From: an uncultured Rhodopirellula sp.
Lineage (GTDB): Bacteria > Planctomycetota > Planctomycetia > Pirellulales > Pirellulaceae
NCBI GenBank assembly: GCA_913061385.1
Contig: CAJXTM010000290.1
Span: 1-5,817 of the forward strand
Direction: 5' to 3'
Length of the DNA stretch: 5,817 nucleotides
This document shows, one piece after another, positions 1-5,769 of the stretch. The notes under the pieces were generated by a model. It ran no database searches. It had not been told where the DNA came from and saw only the letters and a list, made by a program, of their open reading frames with translations. Positions within the stretch are counted from its first letter, which is position 1; every line of letters starts with the position of its first letter. The translations under genes were made by a program, and so were the position numbers.

Positions 1-294
1 GTCCTGCCACGCGTCCGCGTGACCTATAACGCCACTGTACAAAAATCCGATCTCGAAGTCCTCGCCCTCGATGCACGGACTGGAAAGGTGCTTGCTGCCC
101 CAGATCCGAAGTCCATTCCAACCAGTAATAATTCGATTGAGACAGTCGTTGTGCTGAATACCGCAGAATCCAAAGTGACGGCCAGTATTGGTCAGGTTCA
201 TTTGATCAACTTTGATTTTGCAGATGAGGGTGTCGAGGCCAAGAAAGAAGAGGACTCTGAACAGGCAACTGTTGAGTTAGAGGTTGAGCAGTGA
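1..294 (+). CDS. C-terminal fragment of an unrecognised protein (5' end outside the contig)
   Basis: The frame is open from the first base of the window and closes with TGA at 292-294, giving 97 residues. A GTG at 19 could act as a start, but nothing resembling a Shine-Dalgarno precedes it and the open frame continues to the contig edge, so I read this as the 3' end of a longer gene. The first two thirds look like an alternating beta-strand domain: a short LDARTGKVLA stretch, then ETVVVLN, then VHLINFDF. The last 20 or so residues form a charged, Glu-rich tail (KKEEDSEQ, ending VELEVEQ), a typical disordered C-terminus. LDARTGKVLA resembles the strand-turn of PQQ/beta-propeller repeats, but one such stretch is too little to assign a family. 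No function is proposed. Coding is plausible because of codon-like composition and the coherent tail, not because of a recognised domain. Confidence 0.6.
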   Translation, partial: VLPRVRVTYNATVQKSDLEVLALDARTGKVLAAPDPKSIPTSNNSIETVVVLNTAESKVTASIGQVHLINFDFADEGVEAKKEEDSEQATVELEVEQ

Positions 295-310
295 TCTCGA
301 ACTTGAGATC
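293..310 (+). other. Small inverted repeat overlapping the stop of the first gene
   Basis: GATCTC at 293-298 pairs with GAGATC at 305-310 across a six-base loop, and it begins inside the TGA stop codon. Its position suggests a 3'-end hairpin. No T-run follows, so it does not qualify as an intrinsic terminator. It may only stabilise the mRNA end, or be chance. Confidence 0.3.
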
Positions 311-506
311 CCGCTGCTCAGTTGTTGCTTCGTGGTAAGCGGCATCAGGAACGGCAGGCAGAGCCAGTAGAGCGATTTGCTGATGTGTTCGCGCAGCTCG
401 CCCGAAATTGAGCGATGTCGCTCATGTCTGACCATGGTTGGGTTGAATGCCGTATTTTCCAGTTCGATGTCGTTCAATCGGCTGATGCTGTCTTATTCGG
501 GTACCA

Positions 507-547
507 ATGCTCATTTGGGTGCCCATGCTCATTTGGGTGCCCATGCT
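507..547. repeat. 18-bp tandem repeat, about 2.3 exact copies
   Basis: The unit ATGCTCATTTGGGTGCCC occurs exactly at 507-524 and again at 525-542, followed by the first five bases of a third copy at 543-547. The 12 bases before it (495-506, ATTCGGGTACCA) resemble the second part of the unit with three changes, so an older degenerate copy may precede the array. It lies between genes and is not in a convincing frame. Slippage expansion is the simplest origin. Confidence 0.9.
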
Positions 548-552
548 TTGCC

Positions 553-603
553 AGCAAAGGAGAATCTAGGGGTGCGAATTGCTCCTTGCCATTTGCTTTT
601 TTT
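553..603 (+). terminator. Possible intrinsic terminator
   Basis: GCAAAGGAG at 554-562 can pair with CTCCTTGC at 582-589 with one bulged A. Alternatively AGCAAA at 553-558 can pair with TTTGCT at 592-597, which sits directly at a run of seven T (597-603). A GC-containing stem followed by a T-run fits Rho-independent termination of transcription coming from the first gene. Against this, the loop is long, the stem imperfect, and it lies about 260 nt after that gene's stop. The same bases can also be read as a promoter (579-606). Confidence 0.3.
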
Positions 604-606
604 AAT
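579..606 (+). promoter_or_regulatory. Candidate promoter for the small unknown gene
   Basis: TTGCTC at 579-584 and TTTAAT at 601-606 are separated by 16 bases. The second box matches the sigma-70 -10 consensus at five of six positions, and the first keeps the TTG core. Transcription would start near 613 and give a leader of about 100 nt before the ATG at 713. A second weaker option is TTGACC at 618-623 with TGCGAT at 641-646. Neither is strong, and the T-run overlap makes chance matches likelier. Confidence 0.3.
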
Positions 607-610
607 TCTT

Positions 611-680
611 GGACGGTTTGACCAAACGTGTCCCACAGGTTGCGATCCTGTCATCAGCCCCGGCAAGTAAGCCGCGGGGC
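611..680 (+). promoter_or_regulatory. Structured leader with three consecutive hairpins
   Basis: Three stems follow one another directly. The first is GGAC 611-614 with GTCC 630-633, extended by GTTT 616-619 with AAAC 624-627. The second is ACAGG 635-639 with CCTGT 647-651. The third is GCCCCG 657-662 with CGGGGC 675-680, loop near AAGTAA. A second ACAGG at 684-688 could compete for CCTGT 647-651, which would enclose the third stem. No known riboswitch class is recognised. It could be a cis-acting translational control element, or simply UTR structure. Confidence 0.35.
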
Positions 681-698
681 AAAACAGGTAACCGTCAT

Positions 699-705
699 GG
701 AGGAG
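699..705 (+). promoter_or_regulatory. Shine-Dalgarno for the 129-residue gene
   Basis: GGAGGAG at 699-705 lies seven bases before the ATG at 713. This is the only textbook ribosome binding site in the window and it fixes that start. It lies just after the leader hairpins, so leader folding could expose or hide it. Confidence 0.8.
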
Positions 706-712
706 CAATCTG

Positions 713-1102
713 ATGTCAAAGTATTACGTTCAATGTGGACCAATTCGCGCAATCGTCGTATCAGCCAGCATGGAGCAAGCAAGCCTTGAGGCTCTCGATG
801 AGTCGCTTCAGAATCATCTCTGGATTTACGACGATCCGGGGTTAAGTAATGGCGATTGTCACAACCATTTGATGCTCGAGGCCCTTGTGCATCTTGATCC
901 GTCAATCCGGGTCAGCGAGCAGGGATTTGACCGATCTGATGCAAGCTTATTTGGAACCCCTGAGATCATTGATCGATGGCACCGATTAATGGCGGGGATG
1001 AATCGCCTATTTGTGGCAGCAGGTCTACCGCCGCGAACAATGCAGGCAGTCGCCGGTGTTCCTGAGACTATGCCTCGTGCAGCGTCTCGTATGCCTCGCT
1101 GA
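713..1102 (+). CDS. Small protein of unknown function, planctomycete type
   Basis: 129 residues, ATG at 713 set by the Shine-Dalgarno at 699-705, TGA stop at 1100-1102. I do not recognise a functional domain. The protein begins with a short beta-like segment (YYVQCGPIRAIVVSAS, about residues 4-19). A helix follows (MEQASLEALDESLQ, 20-33), then an aromatic/acidic turn (WIYDDPGLS, about 37-45), a Cys/His-containing segment (DCHNHLMLEALVHLDP, about 48-63), and a C-terminal helix pair around DRWHRLMAGMNRLFVAAGL (about 87-105). The Ala/Pro/Arg/Met tail twice contains MPR and looks disordered. There is no signal peptide or membrane segment, so it is probably cytoplasmic. From memory, similar short proteins with YxVQCG...WIYDDPGLS...HRLM occur as uncharacterised proteins in planctomycetes; this is not checked. 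It is convergent with the protease gene and has its own leader, so it is likely monocistronic. Confidence 0.8.
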   Translation: MSKYYVQCGPIRAIVVSASMEQASLEALDESLQNHLWIYDDPGLSNGDCHNHLMLEALVHLDPSIRVSEQGFDRSDASLFGTPEIIDRWHRLMAGMNRLFVAAGLPPRTMQAVAGVPETMPRAASRMPR

Positions 1103-1242
1103 GATCGCTGCTGCTCTTTTAATCATGAGCAACAAAGGTGGAAGGTTGAGGGGGGGCCGTCGACTGTTCCCGTGATGAGAGGTGCGCGCCGCCCGCATGC
1201 TCAGGAGTTTCCGCTCAGGAGTTTCCGCTCAGGAGTTTCCGC
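1103..1242. other. Convergent intergenic region
   Basis: About 140 bp separate the stops of the 129-residue gene and the protease gene. It contains a weak five-pair stem (TGCTC 1113-1117 with GAGCA around 1128-1132), a run of seven G near 1150-1156, and the 14-bp triplicate at its right edge. No T-run-linked hairpin is present on either strand, so I see no clear terminator for either gene. Confidence 0.5.
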
Positions 1243-1245
1243 TCA
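1201..1245. repeat. 14-bp tandem repeat, three exact copies, abutting the protease stop codon
   Basis: TCAGGAGTTTCCGC is repeated without change at 1201-1214, 1215-1228 and 1229-1242, and the TCA at 1243-1245 starts a fourth. Read on the minus strand, each unit is TGAGCGGAAACTCC and the first TGA is the stop codon of the S41 protease gene. Because 14 is not a multiple of three, successive TGA triplets fall in different frames, so the array places a stop in all three frames just after the gene. Confidence 0.95.
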
Positions 1246-3051
1246 CTGGTTGCCTGCAACTACACCGCGGTTGCTACTGCGGTTGGTGCTGCGGTCTGTG
1301 TTTCGATTTGCAATGCTGCTTCCCGTTGGTGTCGTGGCATTGAAGTGTTCCATTGCCTTCTGCAGGACGGTGTCCTCAAGATCCGAAGTCAATTCACCGG
1401 AATCATTTGGGCGTGCTGCAATGTAGCTTGGCTCTACCTCAATTGTTGGGATGACACCCTTGCGACTGATCGCTCGTCCGCTGGGTGAGTAAAACTTGGC
1501 GGTTGTTAGACACAGTCCAAATTTGGCGGTGTCCATTCGGAAGATTCCCTGAACGCTGCCTTTGCCGTAGCTGGTCTCGCCGATGATCGCACCTCGCTTG
1601 CTGTCAGCGATGGCTCCCGCAAAAATTTCGCTTGCACTGGCGCTGTCGTGGTCGATCAGGACGACCAGAGGCACACTCCATGTATTGGTGGCGTGGGCCA
1701 TGTACTCGAAGTTCTCGCGGGTATTGCGTCCCCGCGTCGTCACGATTTTTCCTGAGTGCAGAAAACGGTCCGCGATTTCAACTGCTGCTGACAGTAAGCC
1801 ACCAGGGTTGCCACGTAAGTCGATGATCAGCGATTTCATCCCTTGTTTGTGAAGGTCCCGGAGAGCACGCTCTACGTCGCGGGTCGTGGTTTTCTGGAAG
1901 TTAGTGAGCCTCAAGTAGCCTACACGTTTATCAATATTGACGAATCGCACATTCTCGACACACGGAACTTCAACGCGTCTTCGCTGAACTGACATTTCGC
2001 GTGGCTGATCGTTTTTGCCGATCACTGTCAAAGACACGTAGGTGTTTTCTGGTCCACGGAGCAGGTCGGCAACGACATCGGGTGCCACGTCATCCGTGTG
2101 TGCTTTCTCAACACGCACGATTCGCTCTCCCGCGAGGATACCGGATTCTTCAGCAGGCCCTTTCGGAATAACAGACAGGATTTGCAAGCAATCACCATCC
2201 GTTTTCAATTCGATTCCCAGTCCCACAAAATTGCCCTCGATGTTCGAGAACATCTCATCGAGTTGGTTCGGTGATAGAAGGCGAGTGTAGGGATCAAGCG
2301 TTGAAACGGTCCCACCCAAAAACTCGAGTACCGTTGCAGTTCCCGAAAGGCCCAGTTCTCGTCCCGCGACCTGTGCTACAAATGCGACGGTGCCGCGGAG
2401 GTCGAAACGGGTCGCGGTGCTGCGACTTCGAGTTTTGCGGTGGATCGACTGCCTGAAAGCTTCAATGCGGTCAGCGGGAACATTCGCCAGCATGCGTCCA
2501 GTAAATTTCTCCTCGGTCAGGGCAACTTCCAGTGCCGCTGTTCCATGGACCATGACCCGTTGCCAGTCGATATTATCGACATAGTGTGTATTGAGATTTG
2601 CCAGCACTTCGGAGTACAGGTCAAGAGCTTGGCTGGTGCTGAGTTCACGAAGGGAAGCGAGGTAGCTTTCGTCCTGATAGCGTCGGTTCACATCGTAATG
2701 CAACCGACTGATGATAAGTCGCTGATACAGCGTTGCGTTTTTCGGAAAGTCTCGTGATACGGTTTCGTAATGGCGTACGGCCTCGCTCCACAGCCGTTCC
2801 TTCTCCATTTCGAGGCCCTTGGTGAGCGCCTCCGACTGTTCGTCAACTTGAAGATCGGGTATCTCGGCGGGGACTGCCTTGGTTGCCACTTGTGCATAGC
2901 TAGCGGCAGTAAGACATGAACAGACTAAGCCAGCGGCCAGTCGTGCCAAGATCGAGCGAGTATTGACTCTTGCGAGTAGACCCATGCGTACGTATCCGAT
3001 GAGCATCTTGGGGGAGGGGAGGTCAACGGATGCCCTTTGTCGGATATCCAT
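1243..3051 (-). CDS. Secreted S41 carboxyl-terminal processing protease (CtpA/Tsp-like) with TPR-like and PDZ domains
   Basis: 602 residues, complete. It is expected to cleave proteins near their C-termini in the periplasm. The N-terminus has a basic stretch, a hydrophobic core (ILARLAAGLVCSCLTAA) and a likely signal peptidase I site after SYA (residue 53). The ATG at 3051 lies downstream of the promoter at 3093-3121; Met16 and Met23 are alternative starts, and Met23 would give a signal peptide of more usual length. Residues 73-118 look like a TPR-type helix pair. A PDZ domain spans about 266-346, with the binding loop FVGLGI at 275-280. The S41 core follows: VGYLRLTNF at 377-385, DLRGNPGG at 411-418, nucleophile Ser472 in DSASASEIFAGA, Lys497 in YGKGSVQ and Gln501. 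The 25-residue Ser-Lys and four-residue Lys-Gln spacings match E. coli Tsp Ser430/Lys455/Gln459. The tail (571-602) is low-complexity Asn/Arg/Ser/Thr. No Shine-Dalgarno is visible. Confidence 0.95.
   Translation of the reverse strand: MDIRQRASVDLPSPKMLIGYVRMGLLARVNTRSILARLAAGLVCSCLTAASYAQVATKAVPAEIPDLQVDEQSEALTKGLEMEKERLWSEAVRHYETVSRDFPKNATLYQRLIISRLHYDVNRRYQDESYLASLRELSTSQALDLYSEVLANLNTHYVDNIDWQRVMVHGTAALEVALTEEKFTGRMLANVPADRIEAFRQSIHRKTRSRSTATRFDLRGTVAFVAQVAGRELGLSGTATVLEFLGGTVSTLDPYTRLLSPNQLDEMFSNIEGNFVGLGIELKTDGDCLQILSVIPKGPAEESGILAGERIVRVEKAHTDDVAPDVVADLLRGPENTYVSLTVIGKNDQPREMSVQRRRVEVPCVENVRFVNIDKRVGYLRLTNFQKTTTRDVERALRDLHKQGMKSLIIDLRGNPGGLLSAAVEIADRFLHSGKIVTTRGRNTRENFEYMAHATNTWSVPLVVLIDHDSASASEIFAGAIADSKRGAIIGETSYGKGSVQGIFRMDTAKFGLCLTTAKFYSPSGRAISRKGVIPTIEVEPSYIAARPNDSGELTSDLEDTVLQKAMEHFNATTPTGSSIANRNTDRSTNRSSNRGVVAGNQ
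1265..1312 (-). repeat. Degenerate 12-bp repeat inside the protease gene, encoding four-residue units
   Basis: Related 12-bp blocks lie at 1265-1276, 1277-1288 and 1289-1300 (cores GCGGTTG, GCGGTTG, GCGGTCT), with a more diverged block at 1301-1312. On the minus strand they encode the tandem units NTDR, STNR and SSNR (residues 584-595). The unit preserves frame, so copy changes would lengthen or shorten the disordered tail without damage. Confidence 0.7.
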
Positions 3052-3092
3052 CTCACGGCTTTGCAGCGATGCTCACAACGCTCGGCCATGGG

Positions 3093-3121
3093 AATATAGG
3101 TCACAAAATGTGCCTGGTCAA
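3093..3121 (-). promoter_or_regulatory. Sigma-70-type promoter of the S41 protease gene
   Basis: On the minus strand TTGACC (3121-3116) and TATATT (3098-3093) are separated by exactly 17 bases; each box matches the consensus at five of six positions. Transcription would start near 3086, giving a leader of about 35 nt before the ATG at 3051, which supports that start. The spacer contains CACA-three bases-TGTG (3102-3112), a small palindrome where a repressor could bind, although four-base arms are weak evidence. Confidence 0.6.
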
Positions 3122-3284
3122 AAACCAATCTGACGGCCAATCCGGATAGATACCGTGATCTGCATAGAACGAACCTGATCCATGCAGTGAAAACGATTTT
3201 TCCGGTGATGCGTCCAAAAAAAATGGTCGCATCTTGGGAAAACAAGGAGGTGGGTTTCACGTCTTGTTTCACAAGTGGCCGATG

Positions 3285-3321
3285 CGCTTCCCGGCGCGTG
3301 AAGCGGCAGATTTCATGCCGC
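3285..3321. other. Two overlapping, mutually exclusive hairpins
   Basis: CGCTTC at 3285-3290 pairs with GAAGCG at 3300-3305, and GCGGCA at 3303-3308 pairs with TGCCGC at 3316-3321. The stems share 3303-3305, so only one can form fully at a time. No T-run follows on either strand, so this is not a terminator. Confidence 0.35.
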
Positions 3322-3401
3322 GGCGTCAGCTAAAGAATAGGCAGTGTCCACTTCGCAGACAACGAGCGAGGCCTGAGAATCTTTGTTTTTTGGAAGATGC
3401 G

Positions 3402-3429
3402 TTGACAGCGATCCGCCTTCCTTTCTAAC
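3402..3429 (+). promoter_or_regulatory. Candidate promoter toward the hydrolase gene
   Basis: A perfect TTGACA -35 box lies at 3402-3407, followed after 16 bases by TCTAAC at 3424-3429, which matches four of six -10 positions. If used, it would give a leader of nearly 340 nt before the ATG at 3774. The weak -10 box and long leader keep confidence low; no better promoter was seen closer to the gene. Confidence 0.25.
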
Positions 3430-3565
3430 GTCCACCGCAATGGAACGTGGCATCGAATCAGTACGTCCGCAGGGAATCTCAAAACCCAATCCAAACCCGA
3501 CAAAACATAATCGATCGCTGTATGAATAGGGAACCGAAAGGTCCAGTTTTGAGGATGAAAGCGAA

Positions 3566-3579
3566 TTCCCGAAAGGGAA
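3566..3579 (+). other. GNRA-tetraloop hairpin
   Basis: TTCCC at 3566-3570 and GGGAA at 3575-3579 form a five-pair stem closed by GAAA with a C-G closing pair, the stable RNA tetraloop arrangement when read on the plus strand. It would lie in the hydrolase leader if transcription starts upstream. The function is unknown. Confidence 0.4.
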
Positions 3580-3773
3580 AGATTTGTCATGCGCGGCCGG
3601 GTCTGATCGAGATTCAACCAAGTTGGTGTGTCGTTAACAGTCGACCGTTTTCAAGCTGCTTTGATGGGTTACAACGCTGTTGCCTAGGTCGCCACTACCG
3701 ATGGTTTAGTCTTGTAAATCAGCAAACAGCGGCGGAACACGCACGACGCGTCGGAAAGCTGTTCGCCGTACCG

Positions 3774-5769
3774 ATGCGGGTTTCGCTATTGATGTTGGTG
3801 TTAACGCTGGTTTCATTGGCCAGTGGTTGTACAACGAGTCGTTACCTTTCGATGCGGGATGTGCGTGAAAATGCGTTAGCGACCAGTCTTGGTCTGGGCG
3901 CCAAAGAAGGGCCCGGTATCAGCGAACGCACACTGCACACACTACGCCGGTTTGCATTGGAGGATCGCTTTCACGCTGATCCGGGGCAGTGTTTTGCACA
4001 TATTCGTAAACGAGTCAATGAACATCCTGATTCAGACCTGATCTATGCGCTCAGTGAACTTTCGTATGTCGAAGGCAAAAAAGCCGAGCAGGAGGGACGC
4101 CTTGGTGACGCTCTGAACCACTATGGGATTTCACTCACCAACAGTTACGACTACCTGTTTAGTGATGATTTAGAGGATACGCGTAACGCATATGATCCTC
4201 AATTCCGAGCGGTGTGTGATTTGTACAACGAATCGCTCGAAGACACGTTGCGCCTACTCTGCACTGATAACAAAATCGAGCCTGGAAAGACGTATAGCAT
4301 CCAGACTCCGGATCGTCAGTTCGTTGTACGTGCGGAAATGCGAGGGCAGTGGGGCGCGGACGAGTTTGACCATTACGAGTTTGTTAGCGACTACGAAATA
4401 GAAACATTGCGCAATCGGCACACAACATTTGGTTTGGGTGTTCCGTTGATCGCAGTCCGAAAGCCACCAGTCGATGCTGATGATCACGAAAAGTATTACG
4501 CAGAGGGCCTGAGTTATGCCGTAACGGCATTGATGCGGTGCGTCGAGCCAACTGATGGGTCGCGAACCGGTGAGGCCAGTCACTGCGTACTGGAGTTTTT
4601 TGATCCGCTGACAGCAAACCAGATTCACCTAGGTGAAAAATGGGTGCCGTTGGAAACAGATCTGACTGCTCCCCTCGCTTTTTTCCTTGATAGTCCAGAG
4701 TTTAGGCAGCGGAACAAGGCGACCGAAGGATTGCTGAACCCAAACGATCTGCAGAAAAAACGTGGGCTCTACATGCTGGAACCTTACGATCCGAATCGGA
4801 TTCCGGTTCTGATGGTTCATGGACTCTGGTCAAGTCCTATGACTTGGATGGATATGTTCAATGACCTGAGGAGTTTCCCCGAGATCCGGGAACGCTATCA
4901 GTTCTGGTTCTATCTCTATCCTTCTGGCCAGCCTTTCTGGAACAGCGCTACTGAATTACGACGGGATCTGGAGGATTTGCGGACCGCGTTCGATCCCACC
5001 CAACAAGATCAAATGATGGACCAAATGGTACTCGTTGGGCACAGCATGGGTGGACTCGTCAGCCGAATGCAAACCATCGAAAGTGGGGATGATTTCTGGC
5101 GGAGTGTCAGTTACGAGGAGGCAGGAACGGCCAAGGAAGCGCTCAAGAAAATCAACGGACCTGAAGCAGAACGTAACAAACTTGTCAGCACCTTGTTCTT
5201 CAAACCAAATGATTCTATCCGCCGAGTGGTGACTATCGGTACGCCCCACCGGGGAAGCGATTTTGTAAATGATTACACTCGCTGGTTGGCACGCAAATTT
5301 ATCAAATTGCCGACCATGGCTGTCATGTCCGGAAATCGACTGGTTTCAGAAAATCGAAGCCTTTTTAAAGATACGGATATGCTCACTGTGTCCAACGCAA
5401 TCGACTCGCTGGCTCCCGATTCACCGATTTTTCCCGTCATGATGCGGGCTAAGTCATCGCCAACGGTCAAGTATCACAACATTGTTGGGATCACCGAAAG
5501 CTCGTTTACCTCGGGCAATGGCGACGGTGTCGTTGATTTCGAAAGTGCCACCATGGAGGATGTCGAAAGCGAATTGATTGTCGATGCACCTCATACCACC
5601 ATCCACATGATCAGCAAGACGATTTTCGAAGTTCGGCGTATCCTGCTGGAACACCTGCATGACGTAGATTCCGGCGACCGGCTGGCTCGGGGGGAGCAAA
5701 ATTTGGTGCGCCCGGTCGCGGTACAACTGCAGGATCAACAACAAGATGCTAACTCGCGGGTACCCGTTG
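3774..5769 (+). CDS. Lipoprotein alpha/beta hydrolase (esterase/lipase type), 3' end missing
   Basis: 665 codons are biological; the frame then enters adapter at 5770, so the true stop is lost. The ATG at 3774 is chosen because it opens a lipoprotein signal (hydrophobic core, then LASGC with Cys19), although no clear Shine-Dalgarno precedes it. The mature protein should be lipid-anchored. Residues 45-150 are mostly helical, with a TPR-like stretch ending near DYLF and a NAYDPQFRAVCDLYN motif (about 137-151). A mixed segment of unknown role reaches about 340. The alpha/beta-hydrolase domain then has the HGLW oxyanion loop (His349), the nucleophile elbow GHSMGG (Ser424), GTPHRGSD (489-496), the likely acid Asp584 in GDGVVDF and the likely His607 in APHTTIH. 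The 60 residues between elbow and GTPHRGSD include a charged helical insertion that may act as a lid. It probably hydrolyses esters, lipids or acylated substrates; the exact substrate cannot be told. The complete catalytic set suggests an active enzyme. Confidence 0.9.

Larger units (their letters stand above)
295..712. other. Gene-poor region of about 420 bp
   Basis: Open frames here are short, lie on both strands, overlap each other, and lack ribosome binding sites or protein-like composition. One 97-residue plus-strand frame is partly built from the translated 18-bp repeat (LGAHAHLGAHA), which marks it as spurious. What the region does contain is the inverted repeat at 293-310, the tandem repeat at 507-547, a terminator/promoter-like segment at 553-606, and the three-hairpin leader at 611-680 ahead of the next gene. 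Confidence 0.6.
3052..3773. other. Divergent intergenic region of about 720 bp
   Basis: It separates the protease and hydrolase genes, which point away from each other. Minus-strand open frames around 3313-3621 (about 100 residues, overlapping in two frames, one using a TTG start) show no domain, no ribosome site and shadow-like composition. The hydrolase frame is open back to a TAA at 3426-3428, but its translation upstream of 3774 is rich in Cys, Trp, His and Arg, and looks non-coding. The region holds the protease promoter, a possible plus-strand promoter at 3402-3429 and local hairpins at 3285-3321 and 3566-3579. Confidence 0.6.

Noticed and set aside
7..17. CCACGCGTCCG resembles the SalI adaptor used in older cDNA libraries
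   Set aside because: The base before it does not fit the full adaptor, the coding frame runs straight through it, and the other end of the contig shows Nextera chemistry, so a chance match in coding DNA is more likely.
277..477. 66-residue minus-strand open frame
   Set aside because: It overlaps the end of the first gene, has no ribosome binding site and no domain-like composition.
377..670. 97-residue and 68-residue plus-strand open frames
   Set aside because: They overlap in different frames and are partly made of the translated 18-bp repeat; no ribosome site.
697..789. ATG within the ribosome-site region opening a 30-residue frame
   Set aside because: Its start overlaps the Shine-Dalgarno of the 713 gene, it has no ribosome site of its own and its product is not protein-like.
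1103..1160. Stem TGCTC/GAGCA and a G-run as a possible terminator between convergent genes
   Set aside because: Only five pairs with a ten-base loop and no following T-run on either strand.
1172..1426. 84-residue plus-strand frame across the 14-bp repeats
   Set aside because: It is antisense to the protease C-terminus and is read out of the tandem repeats (EFPLRSF-type repetition).
3313..3621. Minus-strand frames of about 95-102 residues in the divergent region
   Set aside because: Two frames overlap almost completely, one needs a TTG start, neither has a ribosome site or a recognisable domain.
4254..4628. 124-residue minus-strand frame
   Set aside because: It lies entirely antisense to the hydrolase gene, whose catalytic motifs confirm the plus-strand frame.
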